From the NCBI GenBank assembly GCA_021014325.1, contig JAJGQC010000547.1, forward strand, positions 1 through 64,000: a DNA stretch of 64,000 nucleotides. The letters run 5' to 3'. Under the pieces are notes generated by a model, which saw only the letters and a list, made by a program, of their open reading frames with translations, did not search any database and was not told the DNA's origin. Source of the DNA: Plazaster borealis. Taxonomy: Eukaryota > Echinodermata > Asteroidea > Forcipulatida > Labidiasteridae. Below are positions 26,164 through 34,855 of this stretch, one piece after another. Numbering within the stretch: the stretch's first letter is position 1; every line of letters starts with the position of its first letter. A program made the position numbers and the translations under genes.

Positions 26164-27613
26164 GGGGCGTCTGAGCGTGAAACAGTCCCGGCACTTATCC
26201 AACTGTGCTAGTTAGTGTCGGTACTTAATCCCGGGATTTTTACATTGTATGTAGCTTGGAATCTACGTGCAACTATAATTGACCATAACTATTTTTGACC
26301 GCATGAGGGAGGGCGGGCGTTTTCATCAGGGAATTATCTTGGGCGCACCACCCTAAATAAGCTCCCATAGCAACCAATGCTAAATGCTAAATATTCAAAT
26401 ATACTCAAAAAATAGTAGTTAAAGTCTCTCTCAGCAGCCTCTTGAAAACCAATCAAACATAATTATTTTCGGACAACTAAAGGTCAGATTTCTTTTCAAT
26501 TTTTGGCAGGTCAGCCGTTTGGAATCTTTGCTAATTACCCCAGAAATAAACAGTTCGACCGATAGGGTTAGGGTTAGTGTTGATTACCCGAATTATGTGC
26601 TTTTTCCCCAAATAAACCGATTTGCTGCCTGTTTTTGTGAAAAACGTATCCACTTCCTAAGCCAAATAGGACCAACTTTAAAGCCTAAAATTGATCAATT
26701 CTCCTCAAAAGTTGAAGCACAGAACCCCAGGTTGAGCTAACTTGTCATACTAACACAATCTATCAGTTGCATGACCCCAAAACGTCACTTATTCAACAGA
26801 TTTTGAGGGCCTACAAAATAATTATGATAATGAGTTTGGCGCACGAATTTTGGCCTATTTAGTGTGGGGGTGCACCACACTAAATAAACTCACATAGCAA
26901 CCAACGCTAAATGATAATTATTCAAAATACTCAACAAATATTTCAAAGTCTCTCAGCCTCTTGAAAACCAATCATATATATTTCCGGACAACTGAACTTC
27001 AGAATTCTTTTCAATTTTTGGCAGGTCAACCGTTTGGAATTTTGCTAACTACCCCAGAAAAAGAAAAAACACGATTTTTTTCTTTCCCAAACCGACTTGC
27101 TGCCAGTTTTCGTGAAGCACTTCTCCACTTCCCGGTCAAATAGGACCAACTTTAACGCCTAAATTTATCAAGTCTCCTCAAAAGTTGAAGCACAGAACCC
27201 CAGGTTGTGATAGATTCTTATATTTACACAATCTATTAATTGCATGACCCCAAAACGTTATAATTAAAAATAAGTTGTGGGTTTACAAATTATGGGAAGT
27301 AGCTTGGCGCATGAATTTTGGCTTATTTAGTGTGGTGCACCCTCTTGCATCACAATAACAGTTTCATTCTTGCATCAATGAGGAAATACATCAAGATAAT
27401 AACAGCAGTGCAAAAACCCAGTTTGTTTACTTATTTTGCATGACGTGAATTCGGTTTACATACGCCCCCATGCGGTCAAAAATACGGTGAATTGGGAATA
27501 AAACGGATAGACGGCCTCATGAATATTTATTAGGCCCTTAAAATATTCTATACTAGACAGATACAAAATAAACACAATCATGTTAAAAGTTGGACCCCCG
27601 AAAGAAAAATATA

Positions 27614-27667
<54 letters not shown>

Positions 27668-28323
27668 AAAATAAAATAAAAATAAAAAGATATTAATAAT
27701 ATATATTTTGAGGTTGCTCCTCATAAGGCCTCCAACTCCGTACTTTGCCGTCTTCCTGGAGGACCCCGCGCCACCAAGGCAAGGGTCCCGCCGGGGCCCG
27801 CGACCTAGGAAGACCCATGCCCGATGTGCTCTCTCGATCCTTCTTTGATCACGGACCGAGTCTGTCCGGCCAGTTGGTGGGGAACGGAGCGCCGCCGGCC
27901 CTTTGAGGTTGCTCCTCCGAAGGCCTCCAAAATAAAGGCAACGCAAATATTAAACAATGCTGCTGCAATATTCTTTGTATCTTCTAGTGTGTTGTTGCAT
28001 GAATAAAAATAAAAAAATAAAAACATAAAAATTCAAAAATTCAAATTGAATCTGGATAAAAAAGGGTAAAAGTTACGCTGTGGTTGTCGGGCTTTCAGGC
28101 ACCGGAATCAGTTTAATAGCACACACTGGCCCCTATCCGGCTTCCCTAGTTCCCTTCTGGCGTGGCATCCGACCCACAGCATGTCCTCCCCTGTTTCCGA
28201 TCCTAGCCTTTGAATTGGTGCTGTCCATCAGGGGAGGAGACAAGACAGAACCCCAGTCACGCTTTAGCCACATCAAGCAGTCTTGTACCTATATATAGGT
28301 CCAGCCGGACTCGAACCCAGACC
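26164..28323. repeat. Monomer 12 (2,160 bp)
   Basis: This is the shortest full-architecture copy of the central block. Nearly all of its homopolymer runs (C4 versus C5, T5 versus T6, A4 versus A5) are the shorter form, and the C-tract near 27595 is reduced to five C. Confidence 0.95.
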
Positions 28324-29792
28324 GGGGCGTCTGAGCGTGAAACAGTCCCGGCACTTATCCAACTGTGCTAGTTAGTGTCGGTACTTAATCCCGGGATTTT
28401 TACATTGTATGTAGCTTGGAATCTACGTGCAACTATAATTGACCATAACTATTTTTGACCGCATGAGGGAGGGCGGGCGTTGTCATCAGGGAATTATCTT
28501 GGGCGCACCACCCTAAATAAGCTCCCATAGCAACCAATGCTAAATGCTAAATATTCAAATATACTCAAAAAATAGTAGTTAAAGTCTCTCTCAGCAGCCT
28601 CTTGAAAACCAATCAAACATAATTATTTTCGGACAACTAAAGGTCAGATTTCTTTTCAATTTTTGGCAGGTCAGCCGTTTGGAATCTTTGCTAATTACCC
28701 CAGAAATAAACAGTTCGACCGATAGGGTTAGGGTTAGTGTTGATTACCCGAATTATGTGCTTTTTCCCCAAATAAACCGATTTGCTGCCTGTTTTTGTGA
28801 AAACGTATCCACTTCCTAAGCCAAATAGGACCAACTTTAAAGCCTAAAATTGATCAATTCTCCTCAAAAGTTGAAGCACAGAACCCCAGGTTGAGCTAAC
28901 TTGTCATACTAACACAATCTATCAGTTGCATGACCCCAAAACGTCACTTATTCAACAGATTTTGAGGGCCTACAAAATAATTATGATAATGAGTTTGGCG
29001 CACGAATTTTGGCCTATTTAGTGTGGGGTGCACCACACTAAATAAACTCACATAGCAACCAACGCTAAATGATAATTATTCAAAATACTCAACAAATATT
29101 TCAAAGTCTCTCAGCCTCTTGAAAACCAATCATATATATTTCCGGACAACTGAACTTCAGAATTCTTTTCAATTTTTGGCAGGTCAACCGTTTGGAATTT
29201 TTGCTAACTACCCCAGAAAAAGAAAAACACGATTTTTTTCTTTCCCAAACCGACTTGCTGCCAGTTTTCGTGAAGCACTTCTCCACTTCCCCGGTCAAAT
29301 AGGACCAACTTTAACGCCTAAATTTATCAAGTCTCCTCAAAAGTTGAAGCACAGAACCCCAGGTTGTGATAGATTCTTATATTTACACAATCTATTAATT
29401 GCATGACCCCCAAAACGTTATAATTAAAAATAAGTTGTGGGTTTACAAATTATGGGAAGTAGCTTGGCGCATGAATTTTGGCTTATTTAGTGTGGTGCAC
29501 CCTCTTGCATCACAATAACAGTTTCATTCTTGCATCAATGAGGAAATACATCAAGATAATAACAGCAGTGCAAAAACCCAGTTTGTTTACTTATTTTGCA
29601 TGACGTGAATTCGGTTTACATACGCCCCCATGCGGTCAAAAATACGGTGAATTGGGAATAAAACGGATAGACGGCCTCATGAATATTTATTAGGCCCTTA
29701 AAATATTCTATACTAGACAGATACAAAATAAACACAATCATGTTAAAAGTTGGACCCCCCCCCCGAAAGAAAAAATATATAAAAAAAAAAAA

Positions 29793-29840
<48 letters not shown>

Positions 29841-30497
29841 AAAATAAAATAAAAAATAAAAAGATATTAATAATATATATTTTGAGGTTGCTCCTCATAA
29901 GGCCTCCAACTCCGTACTTTGCCGTCTTCCTGGAGGACCCCGCGCCACCAAGGCAAGGGTCCCGCCGGGGCCCGCGACCTAGGAAGACCCATGCCCGATG
30001 TGCTCTCTCGATCCTTCTTTGATCACGGACCGAGTCTGTCCGGCCAGTTGGTGGGGAACGGAGCGCCGCCGGCCCCTTTGAGGTTGCTCCTCCGAAGGCC
30101 TCCAAAATAAAGGCAACGCAAATATTAAACAATGCTGCTGCAATATTCTTTGTATCTTCTAGTGTGTTGTTGCATGAATAAAAAATAAAAAAAATAAAAA
30201 CATAAAAATTCAAAAAATTCAAATTGAATCTGGAAAAAGGGTAAAAAGTTACGCTGTGGTTGTCGGGCTTTCAGGCACCGGAATCAGTTTAATAGCACAC
30301 ACTGGCCCCTATCCGGCTTCCCTAGTTCCCTTCTGGCGTGGCATCCGACCCACAGCATGTCCTCCCCTGTTTCCGATCCTAGCCTTTGAATTGGTGCTGT
30401 CCATCAGGAGGAGACAAGACAGAACCCCAGTCACGCTTTAGCCACATCAAGCAGTCTTGTACCTATATATAGGTCCAGCCGGACTCGAACCCAGACC
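28324..30497. repeat. Monomer 13 (2,174 bp)
   Basis: Complete copy of the central, homogenised type (GCGTTGTCATC, GGTCCAGCC). Because indels happen to leave the frame open, the minus strand reads through the GC block and microsatellite for 159 codons (29743-30222); this is chance read-through of repeat sequence, not a gene. Confidence 0.95.
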
Positions 30498-32407
30498 GGG
30501 GCGTCTGAGCGTGAAACAGTCCCGGCACTTATCCAACTGTGCTAGTTAGTGTCGGTACTTAATCCCGGGATTTTTACATTGTATGTAGCTTGGAATCTAC
30601 GTGCAACTATAATTGACCATAACTATTTTTGACCGCATGAGGGAGGGCGGGCGTTGTCATCAGGGAATTATCTTGGGCGCACCACCCTAAATAAGCTCCC
30701 ATAGCAACCAATGCTAAATGCTAAATATTCAAATATACTCAAAAATAGTAGTTAAAGTCTCTCTCAGCAGCCTCTTGAAAACCAATCAAACATAATTATT
30801 TTCGGACAACTAAAGGTCAGATTTCTTTTCAATTTTTGGCAGGTCAGCCGTTTGGAATCTTTGCTAATTACCCCAGAAATAAACAGTTCGACCGATAGGG
30901 TTAGGGTTAGTGTTGATTACCCGAATTATGTGCTTTTTTCCCCAAATAAACCGATTTGCTGCCTGTTTTTTGTGAAAAACGTATCCACTTCCTAAGCCAA
31001 ATAGGACCAACTTTAAAGCCTAAAATTGATCAATTCTCCTCAAAAGTTGAAGCACAGAACCCCAGGTTGAGCTAACTTGTCATACTAACACAATCTATCA
31101 GTTGCATGACCCCCAAAACGTCACTTATTCAACAGATTTTGAGGGCCTACAAAATAATTATGATAATGAGTTTGGCGCACGAATTTTGGCCTATTTAGTG
31201 TGGGGGTGCACCACACTAAATAAACTCACATAGCAACCAACGCTAAATGATAATTATTCAAAATACTCAACAAATATTTCAAAGTCTCTCAGCCTCTTGA
31301 AAACCAATCATATATATTTCCGGACAACTGAACTTCAGAATTCTTTTCAATTTTTGGCAGGTCAACCGTTTGGAATTTTTGCTAACTACCCCAGAAAAAG
31401 AAAAAAACACGATTTTTTTTTTCTTTCCCAAACCGACTTGCTGCCAGTTTTCGTGAAGCACTTCTCCACTTCCCCGGTCAAATAGGACCAACTTTAACGC
31501 CTAAATTTATCAAGTCTCCTCAAAAGTTGAAGCACAGAACCCCCAGGTTGTGATAGATTCTTATATTTACACAATCTATTAATTGCATGACCCCAAAACG
31601 TTATAATTAAAAATAAGTTGTGGGTTTACAAATTATGGGAAGTAGCTTGGCGCATGAATTTTGGCTTATTTAGTGTGGTGCACCCTCTTGCATCACAATA
31701 ACAGTTTCATTCTTGCATCAATGAGGAAATACATCAAGATAATAACAGCAGTGCAAAAACCCAGTTTGTTTACTTATTTTGCATGACGTGAATTCGGTTT
31801 ACATACGCCCCCATGCGGTCAAAAATACGGTGAATTGGGAATAAAACGGATAGACGGCCTCATGAATATTTATTAGGCCCTTAAAATATTCTATACTAGA
31901 CAGATACAAAATAAACACAATCATGTTAAAAGTTGACCCCACCCCAGAAAGAAAAAATATATAAAAAAATAAATAAATAAATAAATAAATAAGTAAATAA
32001 ATAAATAAATAAATAATAAAATAAAATAAAAAATAAAAAGATATTAATAATATATATTTTGAGGTTGCTCCTCATAAGGCCTCCAACTCCGTACTTTGCC
32101 GTCTTCCTGGAGGACCCCGCGCCACCAAGGCAAGGGTCCCGCCGGGGCCCGCGACCTAGGAAGACCCATGCCCGATGTGCTCTCTCGATCCTTCTTTGAT
32201 CACGGACCGAGTCTGTCCGGCCAGTTGGTGGGGAACGAGCGCCGCCGGCCCCTTTGAGGTTGCTCCTCCGAAGGCCTCCAAAATAAAGGCAACGCAAATA
32301 TTAAACAATGCTGCTGCAATATTCTTTGTATCTTCTAGTGTGTTGTTGCATGAATAAAAATAAAAAAATAAAAACATAAAAATTCAAAAAATTCAAATTG
32401 AATCTGG

Positions 32408-32422
32408 AAAAAAGGGTAAAAA
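32408..32422 (-). terminator. Candidate Pol III terminators (T5 and T6)
   Basis: On the minus strand the SINE-like body is followed by T5 (32422-32418), ACCC-like spacing and T6 (32413-32408). Runs of four or more T terminate Pol III. Reading from the tRNA-like head, the first run would end a transcript of roughly 300 nt. Run lengths vary slightly between copies, but at least one T4+ run is present in each copy I checked. Confidence 0.5.
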
Positions 32423-32635
32423 GTTACGCTGTGGTTGTCGGGCTTTCAGGCACCGGAATCAGTTTAATAGCACACACTGGCCCCTATCCGGCTTCCCTAG
32501 TTCCCTTCTGGCGTGGCATCCGACCCACAGCATGTCCTCCCTGTTTCCGATCCTAGCCTTTGAATTGGTGCTGTCCATCAGGGAGGAGACAAGACAGAAC
32601 CCCAGTCACGCTTTAGCCACATCAAGCAGTCTTGT

Positions 32636-32649
32636 ACCTATATATAGGT
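32636..32649. repeat. 14-bp palindrome at head/body junction
   Basis: ACCTATATATAGGT is a perfect palindrome placed immediately 3' of the tRNA-like head on the minus strand. In several copies (monomers 3, 5, 6, 8 and most of 25-29) the last base is G (AGGGCC), which weakens it by one pair. Confidence 0.75.
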
Positions 32650-32655
32650 CCAGCC

Positions 32656-32666
32656 GGACTCGAACC
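32656..32666 (-). promoter_or_regulatory. Pol III B box (reference copy)
   Basis: The minus strand reads GGTTCGAGTCC, an exact match to the B-box consensus GGTTCGANTCC. It lies 41 nt downstream of the A box on that strand, about 9 nt more than in a short-variable-arm tRNA. The T-stem is only partly paired and no acceptor stem forms, so this is tRNA-like rather than a tRNA gene. The only variation seen (monomers 4 and 7, A for G) falls on the free N position. Confidence 0.8.
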
Positions 32667-32707
32667 CAGACCGGGGCGTCTGAGCGTGAAACAGTCCCGG
32701 CACTTAT

Positions 32708-32719
32708 CCAACTGTGCTA
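32708..32719 (-). promoter_or_regulatory. Pol III A box (reference copy)
   Basis: The minus strand reads TAGCACAGTTGG, an exact match to the A-box consensus TRGYNNARNNGG. The flanking GCAC and GTGC (32714-32717 and 32700-32703) form a perfect four-pair D-stem around AGTTGGATAA. The box sits 35-46 bp after the monomer anchor and is unchanged in every copy I read. Confidence 0.8.
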
Positions 32720-32735
32720 GTTAGTGTCGGTACTT

Positions 32736-32747
32736 AATCCCGGGATT
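32736..32747. repeat. 12-bp palindrome AATCCCGGGATT, one per monomer
   Basis: A perfect palindrome just upstream (minus-strand sense) of the tRNA-like head. It is present in nearly all monomers and damaged in copies 7, 16, 26 and 27. It carries a CCCGGG site once per monomer, which gives a ready restriction ladder for checking the array. Confidence 0.85.
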
Positions 32748-32798
32748 TTTACATTGTATGTAGCTTGGAATCTACGTGCAACTATAATTGACCATAAC

Positions 32799-32814
32799 TA
32801 TTTTTGACCGCATG
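32799..32814 (+). repeat. Left arm of 16-bp inverted repeat
   Basis: TATTTTTGACCGCATG here is matched in reverse complement at 33989-34004, with weaker matching further out (AATTGACC versus AATTCACC) and G/C-rich runs on the inner side. Together the arms enclose modules A and B (span ~1.2 kb). The arms may be the ends of an old non-autonomous DNA transposon embedded in the monomer. Confidence 0.7.
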
Positions 32815-32849
32815 AGGGAGGGCGGGCGTTGTCATCAGGGAATTATCTT

Positions 32850-33380
32850 GGGCGCACCACCCTAAATAAGCTCCCATAGCAACCAATGCTAAATGCTAAA
32901 TATTCAAATATACTCAAAAAATAGTAGTTAAAGTCTCTCTCAGCAGCCTCTTGAAAACCAATCAAACATAATTATTTTCGGACAACTAAAGGTCAGATTT
33001 CTTTTCAATTTTTGGCAGGTCAGCCGTTTGGAATCTTTGCTAATTACCCCAGAAATAAACAGTTCGACCGATAGGGTTAGGGTTAGTGTTGATTACCCGA
33101 ATTATGTGCTTTTTTCCCCAAATAAACCGATTTGCTGCCTGTTTTTTGTGAAAAACGTATCCACTTCCTAAGCCAAATAGGACCAACTTTAAAGCCTAAA
33201 ATTGATCAATTCTCCTCAAAAGTTGAAGCACAGAACCCCCAGGTTGAGCTAACTTGTCATACTAACACAATCTATCAGTTGCATGACCCCCAAAACGTCA
33301 CTTATTCAACAGATTTTGAGGGCCTACAAAATAATTATGATAATGAGTTTGGCGCACGAATTTTGGCCTATTTAGTGTGG
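32850..33380. repeat. Module A of the monomer
   Basis: A ~530-bp block beginning GGCGCACCACCCTAAATAAG and ending CCTATTTAGTGTGG. It aligns along its length with module B: both contain in order CATAGCAACCAA, CCTCTTGAAAACCAATCA, TTTTGGCAGGTCA, TTTGCTAA, ACCCCAGAAA, CCAAATAGGACCAACTTTAA or its B equivalent, AAAAGTTGAAGCACAGAACC, GCATGACCCC and GGCGCA. It is non-coding. Confidence 0.9.
33072..33086 (+). repeat. Short telomere-like motif in module A
   Basis: TAGGGTTAGGGTTAG equals two and a half units of the metazoan telomere repeat. It is present in every monomer at the same place and absent from module B. Monomers 1-28 keep the following GTGTTGATTA context; copy 29 loses one G. Two units are too few to call an interstitial telomere array. 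Confidence 0.7.
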
Positions 33381-33398
33381 GGTGCACCACACTAAATA
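33369..33398. repeat. 30-bp palindrome at the A/B junction
   Basis: TATTTAGTGTGG and CCACACTAAATA are perfect 12-bp arms separated by GGTGCA, at the exact junction of modules A and B. Only half of it recurs at the end of module B. It could extrude as a cruciform. It is broken in monomers 2 and 7, and partly deleted in 26. Confidence 0.85.
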
Positions 33399-33855
33399 AA
33401 CTCACATAGCAACCAACGCTAAATGATAATTATTCAAAAATACTCAACAAATATTTCAAAGTCTCTCAGCCTCTTGAAAACCAATCATATATATTTCCGG
33501 ACAACTGAACTTCAGAATTCTTTTCAATTTTTGGCAGGTCAACCGTTTGGAATTTTTGCTAACTACCCCAGAAAAAGAAAAAAAACACGATTTTTTTTTC
33601 TTTCCCAAACCGACTTGCTGCCAGTTTTCGTGAAGCACTTCTCCACTTCCCGGTCAAATAGGACCAACTTTAACGCCTAAATTTATCAAGTCTCCTCAAA
33701 AGTTGAAGCACAGAACCCCCAGGTTGTGATAGATTCTTATATTTACACAATCTATTAATTGCATGACCCCCAAAACGTTATAATTAAAAATAAGTTGTGG
33801 GTTTACAAATTATGGGAAGTAGCTTGGCGCATGAATTTTGGCTTATTTAGTGTGG
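33381..33855. repeat. Module B of the monomer (diverged duplicate of A)
   Basis: A ~475-bp block beginning GGTGCACCACACTAAATAAA and ending CTTATTTAGTGTGG. It is the second copy of an ancient internal tandem duplication. It lacks the TTAGGG-like stretch of A and has an A-run and T-run pair (around 33574-33600) in its place. The long plus-strand open frames across it start in its AT-rich beginning and break in different places in different copies, so they are not genes. Confidence 0.9.
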
Positions 33856-33988
33856 TGCACCCTCTTGCATCACAATAACAGTTTCATTCTTGCATCAATG
33901 AGGAAATACATCAAGATAATAACAGCAGTGCAAAAACCCAGTTTGTTTACTTATTTTGCATGACGTGAATTCGGTTTACATACGCCCC

Positions 33989-34004
33989 CATGCGGTCAAA
34001 AATA
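33989..34004 (-). repeat. Right arm of 16-bp inverted repeat
   Basis: CATGCGGTCAAAAATA is the exact reverse complement of the left arm at 32799-32814. The arm is altered in monomer 22 and changed by one base in monomer 29 (CATGCAGTC). No target-site duplication outside the arms was evident. Confidence 0.7.
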
Positions 34005-34115
34005 CGGTGAATTGGGAATAAAACGGATAGACGGCCTCATGAATATTTATTAGGCCCTTAAAATATTCTATACTAGACAGATACAAAATAAACACAATCA
34101 TGTTAAAAGTTGGAC

Positions 34116-34149
34116 CCCACCCCCCGAAAGAAAAATATAAAAAAAAAAA

Positions 34150-34197
<48 letters not shown>

Positions 34198-34210
34198 AAA
34201 ATAAAATAAA
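34116..34210. repeat. C-tract plus (AAAT)n microsatellite (reference copy)
   Basis: A run of C (here CCCCACCCCCC) is followed by A-rich sequence and about twelve AAAT units, then AATAAAATAAAAT. The C-run ranges from about five to more than fifteen bases and the AAAT count from two (copy 26) to over twenty (copy 1). This accounts for much of the length variation between otherwise intact monomers. Confidence 0.95.
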
Positions 34211-34236
34211 AATAAAAAGATATTAATAATATATAT

Positions 34237-34265
34237 TTTGAGGTTGCTCCTCATAAGGCCTCCAA
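34237..34265 (+). repeat. 29-bp direct repeat, left copy
   Basis: This copy starts TTTGAGGTTGCTCCTCAT and ends AAGGCCTCCAA. It matches 34434-34462 at 27 of 29 positions, the differences being AT versus CG in the middle. The same two differences are seen in the other monomers I compared, so the duplication predates array amplification. Confidence 0.9.
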
Positions 34266-34433
34266 CTCCGTACTTTGCCGTCTTCCTGGAGGACCCCCGC
34301 GCCACCAAGGCAAGGGTCCCGCCGGGGCCCGCGACCTAGGAAGACCCATGCCCGATGTGCTCTCTCGATCCTTCTTTGATCACGGACCGAGTCTGTCCGG
34401 CCAGTTGGTGGGGAACGGAGCGCCGCCGGCCCC
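34266..34433 (-). pseudogene. GC-rich block, possible L1-type ORF1 relic
   Basis: This 168-bp block is strongly GC-rich inside an AT-rich monomer. Its minus strand is open in one frame through the block (34576-34223 in this copy) and contains RRIERAHRAW, coded at about 34375-34343. IERAHR is a hallmark of the RNA-binding region of L1-type ORF1 proteins. Downstream residues expected of that domain are not kept in the same frame; a neighbouring frame contains LALVARG, which would fit if a frameshift has occurred. The block is short, repeated in every monomer, and reads into microsatellite sequence, so it is not functional. Chance similarity remains possible. Confidence 0.35.
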
Positions 34434-34462
34434 TTTGAGGTTGCTCCTCCGAAGGCCTCCAA
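34434..34462 (+). repeat. 29-bp direct repeat, right copy
   Basis: This is the second copy of the direct repeat, 197 bp from the first. The pair frames the GC-rich block. It may be a long target-site duplication from insertion of that block, or part of a duplicated piece of the source element. Confidence 0.9.
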
Positions 34463-34575
34463 AATAAAGGCAACGCAAATATTAAACAATGCTGCTGCAA
34501 TATTCTTTGTATCTTCTAGTGTGTTGTTGCATGAATAAAAATAAAAAAATAAAAAATAAAAATTCAAAAAATTCA
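34463..34575. other. AT-rich spacer between GC block and SINE-like body
   Basis: About 110 bp containing CAATGCTGCTGCAATATTC and then an A/T simple run (AAATAAAAAAATAAA) into ATTCAAAAAATTC. No gene or recognisable element. The A/T run is the second most length-variable part of the monomer and may be the tail of the SINE-like element. Confidence 0.7.
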
Positions 34576-34855
34576 AATTGAATCTGGAAAAAAAGGGTAA
34601 AAAGTTACGCTGTGGTTGTCGGGCTTTCAGGCACCGGAATCAGTTTAATAGCACACACTGGCCCCTATCCGGCTTCCCTAGTTCCCTTCTGGCGTGGCAT
34701 CCGACCCACAGCATGTCCTCCCCTGTTTCCGATCCTAGCCTTTGAATTGGTGCTGTCCATCAGGGGAGGAGACAAGACAGAACCCCAGTCACGCTTTAGC
34801 CACATCAAGCAGTCTTGTACCTATATATAGGTCCAGCCGGACTCGAACCCAGACC

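Larger units (their letters stand above)
30498..32672. repeat. Monomer 14 (2,175 bp)
   Basis: Complete central-type copy. Private changes are AAGTTGACCCCACCCCAG near 31930, with a shortened C-tract, and a G lost in GGGGAACGAGCGCC near 32231. Confidence 0.95.
32400..32725 (-). mobile_element. tRNA-derived SINE-like element (reference copy)
   Basis: On the minus strand a tRNA-like head (about 32725 to 32650) is followed by a ~230-bp body and then T-runs and an A/T-rich tail. Head plus body plus oligo-T tail is the usual architecture of a tRNA-derived SINE. I do not recognise the body family. The element straddles the boundary I chose between monomers, so 28 complete copies exist, one per internal junction. 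Monomer 1 has only the A-box part on its left, and monomer 29 lacks the A box at the window end. No flanking target-site duplication was found, as expected for a copy fixed inside a satellite monomer. Confidence 0.65.
32673..34855. repeat. Monomer 15 (2,183 bp, reference copy)
   Basis: Complete central-type copy with all parts intact, used as the reference for the internal features listed below. Its last third carries the SINE-like body that joins the tRNA-like head at the start of copy 16. Confidence 0.95.

Noticed and set aside
29743..30222. The longer minus-strand frames (159-177 codons, also 44976-45458, 36152-36667 and 57476-58009) as genes
   Set aside because: They arise where indels join the GC block to microsatellite or module sequence. 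The protein is not conserved among copies as a unit and ends in simple-sequence peptide.
32650..32725. A functional tRNA gene at each monomer junction
   Set aside because: A and B boxes and the D-stem are good, but the anticodon stem does not form well, the T-stem is partly mismatched and there is no acceptor stem. SINE-like head is the better reading.
33072..33086. Interstitial telomere array
   Set aside because: Only about two and a half TTAGGG units per monomer, with no adjacent degenerate repeats.
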